From Zantedeschia hybrid cultivar (lineage: Eukaryota > Streptophyta > Magnoliopsida > Alismatales > Araceae): a DNA stretch of 64,000 nucleotides. The position numbers and the translations under genes were made by a program. The stretch covers positions 60,925,501-60,989,500 of the forward strand of contig JARZZO010000016.1 in assembly GCA_030544215.1 (NCBI GenBank), read 5' to 3'. Numbering within the stretch: position 1 is the stretch's first letter; the number at the start of each line of letters is the position of its first letter. Below the pieces are notes generated by a model that was given only the letters and a program-made list of their open reading frames with translations, made no database searches and was not told the origin of the DNA. Positions 1-9,781 of the stretch are shown piece after piece.

Positions 1-35
1 ATCCGGATTGGGATCGGCCGATTCTACCTTCCATG
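1..35. mobile_element. Right end of a GGATCGG-type hAT MITE
   Basis: The first 35 bases end in CGATTCTACCTTCCATG. Read on the reverse strand this gives CATGGAAGGTAGAATCGG, matching the ends of the elements at 18616-18811 and 22733-22926. It lies inside copia reverse-transcriptase sequence that continues directly from base 36. The other end is outside the window, so no target duplication can be checked. Confidence 0.6.
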
Positions 36-782
36 GCTTCAAGAGACTGGAAACCCGGGTTGTAAACCAACTCACACCCCCATAGAGACCAATAATAGAT
101 TGTCTGAGTTCGATGGGGAGTTCTTGTCTGAGTCTGATAAAGGTTCCTACTAACGCCTTGTCGAGAAACTCTTGTACTTATCCCTCACTCGACCAGACAT
201 TGCCTATGCAGTTAGTATTGTCAGTCAGTTTATGCATGCTTCCCAGTCTCCTCATATGCGGGCTGTGGAAAGAATTCTGCGTTATATCAAGTCCTATCCT
301 GGTAGAGGCTTGTTGTACACTCAGGCTCTACATGTGAACATTGATGCTTATACTGATGTGGATTGGGTAGGTTCTCGTGATGATAGGAGGTCAACCACTG
401 GTTATTTTTGTTTATGGGTGGCAAACTATTTGTGCTCCTTTTAGTGCAGAAGCTGAATATCGGACTATGGCACATGGTGTTACAGAGATGTTATAGGTTA
501 AGCTCTTTCTTCAAGATCTTGGTGTTCAAGTTCACACACTTATGCGCCTGTATTGTGACAACAAAGTTGCCAGCAACATTGTTAATAACTCGGTTCAACA
601 TGATCGCACCAAGCATATTGAAATTGACCGTCATTTCATTTGCGAGAAGTTGGATAATGGGGAGATCTGCCTCTCTTATGTTCGCTTAATGTATCAATTG
701 TCTGATGTCTTTTCTAAAGGGCTGTCCAAGGAAGTTTTTGTCTCTCTTTTGTCCAAGCTGTGCATTTTTTACATATATGCTT
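36..782 (+). pseudogene. Ty1/copia pol remnant: end of RT plus RNase H
   Basis: Reading in shifting frames gives copia RT and RNase H landmarks: LSLTRPDIAYAV, QFMHASQSPHMRAVERILRY, a broken RSTTGYFCLW, then CDNKVASNIVNN and KHIEIDRHFICEKL, the usual end of the copia RNase H domain. Stops and frameshifts (for example just after 150 and near 440) make it a pseudogene. It ends just before a purine tract and LTR. It is the same family as the element at 34121-38985, whose protein matches almost motif for motif. The start of the element lies outside the window. Confidence 0.9.
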
Positions 783-784
783 AG

Positions 785-796
785 CTTGAGGGGGAG
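785..796 (+). other. Polypurine tract of copia element
   Basis: The sequence CTTGAGGGGGAG directly precedes the TG of the LTR. A purine tract at this place primes plus-strand DNA synthesis in LTR retrotransposons. Confidence 0.7.
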
Positions 797-1033
797 TGTA
801 GTCAGGGGTAATTCTATCAGCCAGTTTTTATGAGTTTATTCTCGTTTTTTTTCTTCTTTTCTGTGAGTGGTTGGTGTCTATTATGTGTTTTATTGGAGTA
901 AGGAGTATTCTTGTCCTTGCCCAATTAATTGTATACCCTTTTCACTCAAGATATAAAAGAGGGAGGGCAAACAGTCTGTTTGGGATTGTTGCAGTCTCTA
1001 GTTATGTTCTCTCTCCCTCTCGGTTATTCTACA
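797..1033 (+). repeat. 3' LTR of copia element
   Basis: It runs from TGTAGTCAGGGG to GGTTATTCTACA, so it has the TG...CA ends of an LTR, and is 237 bp long. It aligns by eye over its length with the 5' LTR at 34121-34354, sharing the TGTAGT start, TTATTGGAG, the CCTTGCCCA block, TATAAAAG and the CTCTC...TTCTACA end. The two belong to different insertions of one family. Right after it starts an antisense copia fragment, so this element probably inserted into another copia element. Confidence 0.85.
952..959 (+). promoter_or_regulatory. TATA box of the LTR
   Basis: TATAAAAG lies about 80 bases before the LTR end. The same motif sits at the equivalent place (34262-34269) in the second LTR, as expected for the RNA polymerase II promoter of an LTR retrotransposon. 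Confidence 0.6.
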
Positions 1034-1830
1034 ATCCCCAATAATAATCACATCATCAACAACATAAGTCGGACCACTACTTGACCATTGGTCCACTTGG
1101 TCAAAAGAGTATGATCGGAATTGCGTTGTTTGTAGCCAATGTGAACCGTAGCAGTCCGAAACCTGTCAAATTAGGTTCTTGGGGACTGTTTCAAACCATA
1201 TAGATCCTTCTTTAATCTACATACTCTCCCCCTCGCATCAAGTGCAGGTGGTGGCTGCATATATACTTCCTCTTGCAAATCACCATCAAGGAAAACATTC
1301 TTGACGTCTAATTGGTGAAGTTCCCAAGAGAACTGGACAGCAAGAGACAACACCATTCTTACATATTTTAACTTGGCCACTGGAGCAAAAGTCTTCAAAC
1401 AGTCAACACCATATGTTTGAGTAAAGCCTTCAATAACCAATCTTGCTTTGTAACACTAAATAGTGGCATCAAAATTATATTTAATGGCATACACCCATAT
1501 GGACCCGACCAAACTCTTCATCGGAGGTAACTCCATTAATTCCCAAGTATCATTTTTGTCAAGAGCTTGCATCTCCTCATCTATAGCATTCACTCACTAT
1601 GGATCCTTAAGAACTTCAGTAAAGGAGTTAGGAACGTGATAAGATGAAATGGTTGACAAGAAAGAACAATAAGAGGGTGATATACAAGAGTAGGACATAT
1701 AATTAGAGATAGGATGTTTTGTGCAAGCTCTTGTACCTTTTCAAACAGCAATGCAAAGGTCAAGATCAGAGAGTGATGTAGGGATCAAAGCAAAATGCAA
1801 ACCTAAAACTTCAGTAGCTTTTTGGGTGTG
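1034..1830 (-). pseudogene. Antisense copia RT fragment
   Basis: On the minus strand this reads, in shifting frames, through the region before RT (ALDKNDTWELMELPP), then FTQTYGVDCLKTFAPVAKLK, QLDVKNVFLDGDLQEEVYMQ and GLKQSP, and on to a degraded YVDD-like box (VVDDVII) at about 1035-1060. This order is diagnostic of the Ty1/copia RT domain. Stops occur near 1455 and 1600. It stops exactly where the copia LTR at 797-1033 ends, so the missing RT part is probably left of the window, split off by that insertion. Confidence 0.9.
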
Positions 1831-1833
1831 GAC

Positions 1834-2373
1834 TCAAATCACCACCTGGGTTTTTGAGGGGTAGCGGGTTGGAGGTAGGAGGCAACTGTAGTGCACGTGC
1901 TTTGCACATGAGGTGGCCAAGGATTTCAAACTCTTTTGAACCGCATGCCGTAAGGAGGCTGTGCTCCGATCTGGTTCAGATTGGCTCCGTCCGTGTCGGG
2001 ATGGACCAGGCTGGGAAGGCTCGGGCAAAGGAATTAGGCGAGCTCGAGGACTTACTCGACGTCCATCGGCCTATGAGGGGGCCCAATACAGCTCGTGTTC
2101 CTCACTTGTCTTCGACCTTGAGCCAGAAATTGATCCACCTAGCTGTGCAGAAGCTGCACCAGCCTTCTGTCCTCATCGGTCGGTCACCGCCATCTAGCAC
2201 CCTTCTTAGAGGAGCTTCGGAGGCTTGCAATGCTTCCCCAACCAACTTGGTGATGCATCTCTTAATGGATCGGCGCTGGAGGTACGGGGAATGGCTTTGG
2301 AGGACAATGGAAGGTGGTGGGGGGGGGAGAGTGTTAGGAGATGTTTCTAGAGGCTCATTATGCTTTGCTGTAT
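1834..2373. other. Unassigned GC-richer stretch, no recognised gene
   Basis: An open frame of 183 codons crosses this stretch on the + strand (1854-2405), but its product has no motif I recognise and it has an overlapping frame of similar quality. A G-run near 2320 followed by TGTTAGGAG looks like a polypurine tract plus LTR start, but no matching LTR end was found. Probably old transposon sequence. Confidence 0.4.
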
Positions 2374-2997
2374 CATACTGGATCAGGCTGACTCGTATAA
2401 GTTGACTCGTATCTGCACGAGTCTAGATCGCTGGGACGGTTTACTGAGTCTTGTCTAACTCGAGCCGATGCGATGCGGCTCAGACTGACCCATGTCGACT
2501 CGTGTGTGACTCGGACCGATTCGTGCGGTATGCTGTGATCTGACACATGCCACTGTGATCCAGCTCGACCCTAATCAATGCGCTTGATGTGTCTTGTATC
2601 TTATTATGTAGACTTTTGTCTCTAATTTGATAAGTAATTGAACTCTTTTTTCTTCAATTGATAAATAATTGGACTTTCTTCTCCAATTCAATAGGTAGTT
2701 TACACTTTTATCGATTACTAGGGATTTCTCATATAGTGCCATCCACTTTAAAAGAAAAAGGGTAGATTTCTCCTGAATTTGACTGTCGTTGTCATTAATA
2801 AATCACCGGAGTTAAAATTTTATTTATGTTTTAATTATTCATAGAATTAAACAATTTGAAAAAAACTATAAATAAGATTGAGTCACTCGTATGACTTGTG
2901 CGAGTCGGACTGAGTTGGCCTAAGTCGGATCGGATCCGTTTTGTATCTGGCAAGAGCCGATCTAATCCGATCCAGATCACCGAGTCGATGAACCTTG
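2374..2997. repeat. GACTCG-rich repeat unit 1 (possible hAT MITE)
   Basis: The unit is full of GACTCGTAT / GACTCG words and their inverses at its left and right thirds, with an AT-rich middle (AATTTGATAAGTAATTG, ATTAATAAA). It starts at CATACTGGATCAGGCTGACTCG and ends at CATCGACTCGGTGATC in reverse, finishing CAAGG inward. The ends resemble the CA(T/A)GG termini of the other hAT families here. A second copy follows one base later. No convincing 8-bp target duplication was seen. Confidence 0.55.
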
Positions 2998-2998
2998 C

Positions 2999-3420
2999 CA
3001 TGGATTGGGTTGACTCGTACGAGTCAACTCGTATCTAGATGAGTTAGAGCCATTGGGACAATTTGACTTGTCGAGTCGCATCCGACTTGGGTTGACTCGA
3101 TGCGACTCGTGTTGACTCGTATGACTCGTATGCGACTCATGCCGCCTTATGCGATACATTGCGATCTAGCTCAAGCCTAGTCGATGCTACTTGTATCTTA
3201 TTAAATGGACTTTTTTTTTCTAATTTGATAAGTAATTGGACTTATTTCTCCAATTGATAAATAGTTGGACTTTTTTTTTCTAATTTAATAGGTAACTTAC
3301 ACTTTTAATTGATCAATTGGGTAGTCACTGTCATTAATAAACCACTAGAATTAAAAATTTATTTATGTGATAATTATTCATAAAGTTAAGAATCTGGGAA
3401 AAATCAGATATAAGCATTGA
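2999..3420. repeat. GACTCG-rich repeat unit 2, 3'-truncated
   Basis: It starts CATGGATTGGGTTGACTCG and follows unit 1 in the same order: GACTCG block, then TTGTATCTTATTA, AATTTGATAAGTAATTGGAC, CATTAATAAACCAC, ATTTATGTG. It lacks the final GACTCG third that unit 1 has. It ends near the LINE ORF1 sequence at about 3430. Confidence 0.55.
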
Positions 3421-3429
3421 ATATGCCTG

Positions 3430-5400
3430 AAGATCTTATGAAAACTGCATGAAACGGCGGGATTGCGAACCCTACCGCTAAGATTTCCCACTCCAAGTCA
3501 GTGGCGTCCAGGGTCCCTGTTCATCGTGAAAGCTCCTTCACCAATACGAAAGAGGGTTCTAGTGTTTGTGAGAGTGAGGAAGGGAACAACGTCGAAGGTG
3601 TCCCTGTTCAGCAGGGTTTGTTTCGCGAAGGGGTCATCAGCAGCTGTGAGCATGGTTGGCAGTATCGGCCGATACCAATATGTATCGGTACCGGCCTGGT
3701 CCGATGCGATACCTATAAATGGGTATCGGCTGATACCAGTCGATACTGGGCCAGTACCGGCTGATACGTACCAGTATCAGTACCCTCCGATATTGGTACC
3801 GATACCGATACTGCCATCCATGGCTGTGAGGGTTGCGGTCTTTCTGTGCATCATCTGCAGGATACGTTCTCAACTGAAGAACAATGGATCCCGGTGTCGT
3901 GAAGAAGACGAGATCATAATACTTTTCAAAAAGGGTTGGATCCTAGAATGTCACGTAGTGAGGAGTCTACATTTGTGGCAGAGTATCGTATTAACAACAA
4001 GGTCTTGGTCACATTCCTAACCTTGGTGGCCTCCTCCAAACAGTAATCTCTGTTTTGGATGTTTATGTAAGGGCCACCAAGCATCTTCATGCCAGAATGC
4101 TTTGGTTTGCTGGAGGTGTAAAGCTGTTGGGCATCGTAGTTCGGCCTGTAGTGGGAGTCCCTCTGCAAAACTTTCTTTGAAGGTTAAAGAAGCTTCAACA
4201 GAGTAGATTGGTGGCGGCGCGAGTGTGAATCTGATTTTTTGTTGATGCTCCTTGGTTTCCGCAATATGAGATGAATCTATAGATGCTCAGATGCTGCTTC
4301 GTAGGGAATACTCACAGGGTTTTTGATAGGGAGGAGCTGTTGAAAGCTTTGTGTCGATCTTGGCAGACACAAGAGAGTTGGAGAGTTGGTATCCTTGATG
4401 ATAAATGCTGCCTTGTTTTCTTTGCCAATGAGAAGTCCAGGTACGAAGCATTACATCAAAAGTTCTTCAGTTTTAACAATAGTTTGATTCAATGGGAGTG
4501 AGATGTTGGAATGGGAGTTAATACTTCAGCAGAAAGAGTCTGTTTGGTGTCATGTTACTGGCATACCTTTAAAGTCATAGGGTGTGGAAATTTTTCACAG
4601 TATTATTAATAATTTCGGAGTGCTCAAGGAGATTGATAGAGATACATTATCTTGGATTAATCTGGAATTTGCTCGGGTGAAAATTGAGGTAGATCATATT
4701 TCCAATGTTCCACAAACAGGTACGTTAAGATGGGGGTAACTCTTATTTCTTGCTAGCAATTTCAATTGAACATGAGAAGTCATCTTCTAATAACAACATG
4801 GATTGGACATATTTTGAAGTTGTCCCAGAATACAATAAATATATAAAAAATCATGATAAGCAAGTGGATGCTCATAGGAGGGAGCCGAATGCTTTTGTTC
4901 CGATGAATGTTAATACAAGTGAGTCTGTTCAAAAGAAATCCTCAATGCATATTGAACCCACGGTCATTCCGCCAGGGGTTGTGCCAACATCATTAAGTCA
5001 CACAGATAGGGTCATTGCTGATGATGATGTCAGAGACCTTTTGATAGATAAATCCAAGTGGGATTCTTATGTTGCTTCTGTAGATATGGCTTGGAAATTG
5101 GCAATTGAACAGCTGGCATCCTAAATTGTGGAAGGGCTCCGCAAGTCCCCTCACCGAATATCTTGTGCTCCTGCATGACATGTGTATAGTAGGAGATCTC
5201 GGAGAGTTAATAAGGAGCCAGAAAAAGAAAGGCAGGGTATTAGAAATGATTTTGGAACTCTGTTAGTGGAAGGCCAACTTTTTTCTGGAGGATTCTCTGG
5301 TGCAAATCCGGGAAGTTCTTCTTACATATGATTGGAAGGAGGCGAAGAGGCAGATCGTTCTGCACAAAATCTGCAGAGGAAGGAAAGTGTCAATTGTAAA
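3430..5400 (+). pseudogene. LINE ORF1 remnant (zinc-knuckle nucleic-acid-binding protein)
   Basis: In shifting frames it gives an ORF1-like protein of plant L1 LINEs. A CCHC zinc knuckle CFGCLCKGHQASSCQNALVC is at 4048-4110, followed by a second cysteine motif (CWRCKAVGHRSSAC). Next comes a DUF4283-like part (LIQWE, VWCHVTGIPL, IINNFGVLKEIDRDT), then a hydrophilic tail (WTYFEVVPEYNK). ORF1 proteins coat the element RNA before reverse transcription. Stops near 4205, 4500 and 5120 and a MITE insertion at 3651 kill it. No ORF2 follows; antisense hAT sequence starts at about 5405. It resembles the ORF1 at 32005-34120. Confidence 0.8.
3651..3822. mobile_element. GGTACC-type hAT MITE, 172 bp, perfect 8-bp TSD
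   Basis: The ends are CATGGTTGGCAGTATCGG and, in reverse, CATGGATGGCAGTATCGG, matching at 17 of 18 bases. GCTGTGAG flanks both sides (3643-3650 and 3823-3830), a perfect 8-bp target duplication as made by hAT transposases. The inside is almost only degenerate GGTACC / CGATACC / GGCCGATACC words. It codes for nothing and must be mobilised in trans. It interrupts the LINE ORF1 frame. Confidence 0.9.
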
Positions 5401-5404
5401 TAGA

Positions 5405-6470
5405 GCCAAAGTAAGAAGATGGCCACAAATGTATTGGATAATTCTTTGTGCTCTCTTTACTACCTTATTTATATCCGGGTCTTTACCAATATCATACGTT
5501 GCACATGAGACCCAATGAAGGTATTTGTGCTTGTTCATTAACTTTTTCCCTGCAGCCTTATAACTTGGTTCATAGTGACTATTTGGACAATATTTTCTTC
5601 TCCAATTTCTTGTACTATCTAATCTATCAAACCAAACAAATATTTGACATTCTTTGCATAGTTTGATGCATCAACATATTTCATAAAAATTGCCCATTTA
5701 GTACAATAAATTAGAAAATTAATCATGAACTTTTTCGTGATACCAGTCCAACCATCCCACATAATTGTGCATCCTCTCTCCTTTTATACAACTTTAAAAC
5801 TTTCAACTCACTGTTGAAGCTCCTTATATTTTCCATCAAATCCACATCTATATATGTCTCGACGTGTGGGGGCCTTTAACCCACGACCATGATCTCTTAT
5901 GGCGTCAATCATAGGTTGAAAATAAAAAGACTGAGCAGCATGTAAGGGAACACTTACATGCAAAAATCATTTGTAGATGCTCTTAAAAGCAAGTCCTGCT
6001 GCTTCAGCTGACTTTTTGACTCCTCTCAATACTTGTTGATTTTTGACTGATTAGAACTCTACCTTCTAAAAAGATAATTGTCCATAGGACCCACTTGATG
6101 TGTATATCCTATCGTATCATGGGCCATAGAACCCTGGCCTCTATGTTAAGTTGTGCATGTTCTTAATGGTCAAGAACCTCTCCTTTGGGCTTCGTCTTTT
6201 GCTAGGTGCCACAAACTTTCTCTTCTAGCTGTAGCCATCTCAAGATCTGAATCATCATCACTAGAGTCAACAATCTGTTCATCCCTCTACCTCTCACGTA
6301 GGAAAATGCCATTGACCCTAGTGTACAACCCTTTGCCTTTTCTTATTTTATCTACCTGAAGTATCCTCTTAGAGTTCAACCTCCTTTTCATTCCTTTGTT
6401 CCCTCTTAGCTTTACGTCCATGCAACAATGCATGCATCTCATTAGATGCTGGTCGGAGACAGATGGTGTA
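5405..6470 (-). pseudogene. hAT (DUF659-type) transposase fragment, N-terminal half
   Basis: This is colinear with 22980-24010 of the large hAT element: both carry TATTGG(G/A)TAAT, GTTCATTAACTT, GTCTCGACGTGTGGG and GGCGTCAATCATAGG at matching spacing. In that copy the same part encodes the stretch from behind the BED finger through the DUF659 domain of a hAT transposase. Here the reading is full of stops. The copy begins next to the LINE ORF1 remnant and breaks off near 6470. No terminal repeats are attached. Confidence 0.75.
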
Positions 6471-7380
6471 AGACCCTAGAAGTCTTATTAAAATGCCTTA
6501 AAGAAAGTTCATTGATATACCCATAAAGAGTGTTAAGGGTATATATGTAAATGGTGATAAAGCATATACACAAATATAACTTTATAGTGTAAAAATAATT
6601 GATAGAAAAGTGTGGACTTTCATGTAATTTTATGATGCCAATTGGACATGGATTAGTGGGCTGTAGGATAGGGTTTTAAATGCCCTGTTATAAGTGAGAT
6701 TTTAATCTCCTATTAGGCCTATTGGTGGGTTTTCTAGTGGGCCAGCCCAAACCCAGTAGAGGGGGATGCACCTGTCCTTCTTGAACCTTCTCCACCTCCT
6801 CTTGAAGCCTTTTTCTGATCCCTAAGGGGTAGAACGTGGGAAGAAGAAGGGAGAGAGAGTGAGAGAAAAAGGAGGAGAAAAAGAGAGAGGGAGGGCCAGC
6901 TGCAGGAAAAGAGAGAGAGGGGGACCTCCTACAGTAGAAAAGAGAGAGAGGGGGACCTCTACAGTTCGCTACAGTTCGTGTACTGTGCGTACACAATGTT
7001 AAGGTTATTTTTAGGGTTTAAAGTAGTGGCTTTAGAGGCTCTTTTTTGAACTGTTTAAGAGAACTAGGAGACCTGTATTGTACCTAAAGAGACCTGCAGG
7101 GGTGTTTATGGAAGAAACAACATGAACTAAGTTAATTGGATCCACCCTATAGGGTTTGGTAATGAACCAGCGCCCCAATGGGAAAGAAATAACATGAACT
7201 AAATTAATTGGATCCACCCTATTGGGTCTGGCAATGAAGCGCTCCAATGGATAGACCTGCAGGGGTGTTTCTGAAAGGAATGATGTTGTATTTCGGGGAA
7301 GTAAAATATATGTTGAAAACATTAGTTTGCGTTCTTTATCTTTCTTATATTCATGGTCTAGACATGTTGGAGGTTGTATA
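6471..7380. other. Unassigned stretch with an internal direct repeat
   Basis: No gene is recognised. It begins TGTAAGACCC, a possible LTR start, but no matching end was found. A purine-rich block (6840-6960) has GAGAGAGA runs. Between 7117 and 7236 a segment of about 71 bp is repeated (AACATGAACTAA, TTAATTGGATCCACCCTAT), flanked by two copies of AGACCTGCAGGGGTGTTT (about 7090 and 7253). Confidence 0.5.
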
Positions 7381-7419
7381 GTTGATTCTTCGATTAAAGC
7401 ATTTGACTTTAGAATGCTA

Positions 7420-7531
7420 TTGCAGTTTTTTGTTTTTTCTGGGTAGGAATCTCTCCTATCCAGCTGATTGTACTTCCTTTATTTCAATAAATTGGTGGTA
7501 CAATCAATGTTTTTCTCAAAAAAAAAAAAGG
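7420..7531 (+). mobile_element. 5'-truncated LINE 3' tail
   Basis: The end TTTATTTCAATAAATTGGTGG, a short spacer and a run of A match the 3' UTR ends of the LINEs at 18093, 43900 and, in antisense, 27533 and 44285. Only the tail of the element was copied, which is usual for LINEs. It ends about 30 bases before the target duplication of the complete LINE. Confidence 0.6.
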
Positions 7532-7634
7532 TTGCTGGTTGGTCAGTGCTTATGTGAAATAAACATAGATGGGCCTAACTAAACAGGTTGTTGTACAACC
7601 AGGAAACATATGAGTGCATAGGAGGAGAGAGTGA

Positions 7635-9478
7635 GTGATAGGGGGGAGAGAGAGTGCCCGGCAGGAGATGGAGAATGGAAGTTGGTTCAGAGGAGGGGTA
7701 AGAACTAAGAAGTGTCGAGCTCCAGTCATGTCCGTGGGGGGAAGAGGTCTTCTTCTTCCTTTCCTGTGGGGACTGGGGAGTGATTCTTGTCTTAGGTGCT
7801 TGGGGAAGGGTCACTGGGCTAAGGACTGTAGGGACCATGTTCGGTGTGTCATCTGTCGAGAATTTGGCCACCGAAGATCGTCTTGTCCCAAACGAGCTGT
7901 TAAGTCCTCTGTTTCTGCTTTTGTTGTGGCGAAGACTACTCAGGGCATGATCATGGTTCCATTGTCACCTCTGGTGGATGGGGCTCATAAATGGATGGAA
8001 GATTGTCTAGTGGTCTCTGTTCAGGCCCTATTTCCAGTTAAGCTCAGACCGTCTGATGCTTATCAAGTGCTGCGGGAAGCTCTTCATTTCAGGTGGCCAG
8101 AGGTGAGGAACTGGTGGACTCGGGAACTTGACTAGGGTTCTTTCCTAGTTAAGAGTTCGTTCCCGGATTGGAAGACTCAAGGTACCAGGATACTGAGTGC
8201 ATGTAGAAGGAATTTGATCTTCAAAATTTCTTTGCCGTGGTCTGTCACTGAGTCAGCCTCCCCGTCTCCATCTGGTATAAAGGTGTGGTTGTGGTTGTTC
8301 AGCATTCCGCTTCATGTGTGGAATTGTGAAACATTCCACGCAATTGTGTCCAACTTTGGTATCCTGATGGGAGTTGATGCTCGTTCTCTTGATGGCTCAA
8401 TGTTGGTGCATGCTCGGGTCTTTGTGGAAGTGGACTCTGTGGGAAACATTCCAGGCAGAGTCTTGATTCATCTAGCTGGGAGAGACTTTTGGTCAAGATG
8501 GTGAAGGAGGAGGCAGGGATTTCTAAGCCTGAGAAGCATAATTCTCAGGACTGGACGTGGGCAGAGGTGGGCTCAGAGTTCAGGAAGTACAGGGGTAAGC
8601 ATGCTTTGCCTGGTTCTTCTCTGGCAGTTTCTTCTGAGTTGAACGAGTCTTCGGACCCAATGACTCGGAGGGGGGAAGGTGATAGGCAAAGATCTTCACC
8701 GGAGATACCTGTTCAAGTTTCCAAGCATGGCCTGCAGGATTGAGGCACCTCTTCAGTTTCGTGTCTAGGGAAGCATGATGGGATCCTGGAGGAGGTTTGG
8801 GATGTTGCTATCATTGAGGCGAAGATGGCGGGGTGGATTTCTTTAAGTCCCGTGGCTCTAGCTGCAGGGGAGGTGGAAGGCCAACTGTTGTCGGGGGCGG
8901 GCGGGGAAGATAAACAGGATTGGGTCGAGGGTCCGATTCCGGATCCATCCAAAGTTGGTGGTAAGTCGGATCGTGACTCAAGTCTTAACCGGAATCTTAT
9001 TAGCCGGTTCAACCATTCAGGATGACTGAACAGGAGGGGTTACTTGAACCGGTCTTCCACCGTTCAGCTGGTTCGGGAGCGTGGTTTCACTGTTCATCTT
9101 CCTCCTCGAGCAGCCATCAGCGACCACCACGACAAATCTCGAACAGCTGCAGATGGTGGCCTGGAGGAGGTCGATGCTATTGAATCTCCTAACGGAGCCA
9201 CTGATCCTGGTAGTAGAAAGAAGGAACAGGGGGAGTTGGTGGCCAGCAGAGGATGCTCCAGTCCGGTGGTGTCTGAAAACAGAGATTGGGTCCTGGTGGT
9301 CTCAGAGTTGGGGGGTTTTCCATCGAGGGAGAGATGGAGGCTTTGGAGAGACCGTTGCTTCCGTCAGTGGAGTTTCAGGGGGAACTGGAGGGTGTATTGG
9401 TGACTGAAGCTCTGGATATCCACGTTCATAGTTCTGATGCAGAAGGCACTCAGGGAGCTGTCCATGAGTCTCCTTAAC
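7635..9478 (+). pseudogene. LINE ORF1 (zinc-knuckle protein), broken
   Basis: The first open part (7635-8135) carries two cysteine knuckles, CLRCLGKGHWAKDC and CVICREFGHRRSSC, at residues of about 55-90. This is followed by a basic and hydrophobic DUF4283-like part (VVSVQALFPVKLRPSDAYQV, then LFSIPLHVWNCETFHAIVSN around 8300). The rest (8489-9478) is hydrophilic, with repeated charged stretches, as in plant LINE ORF1 tails. In-frame stops at about 8133, 8503, 8741 and 9022 break the frame. ORF1 would bind element RNA in cis. Confidence 0.8.
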
Positions 9479-9781
9479 AGCGATGATTCCTGTCGCTTCC
9501 TCTTCTATGTTTTCCCCAATTTCTAGTTTCACAGGAGGACTGGACTGAGGATATTTTGGAGTTTGGTAGGAAGATTGGAGTTTCTTTTCAAGGAAGAGAG
9601 GACTCGATCATTGGTTTTATTAAAAGGCTCAGAAGAACAGAGGCGTTGCAGAGTTTTCTCTGATTAGAAAAGGTGCAGGTGGGGGTGTGAAGATTGGTAA
9701 GAGAGAAGTCAACTTTGTAAATCAAAATGAGATTGTTGACTCTCTTAGGCCTAAGAAGCAGGGGGGTGTTAAGTTGTTAAA

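Noticed and set aside
2310..2345. Polypurine tract followed by TGTTAGGAG as a second LTR start
   Set aside because: No matching LTR end, no related copy in the window, and the G-run lies in low-complexity sequence.
1854..2405. 183-codon open frame as a host gene
   Set aside because: No known motif, an overlapping frame of similar length, G-runs and a neighbouring repeat; a chance frame in old repeat sequence is more likely.
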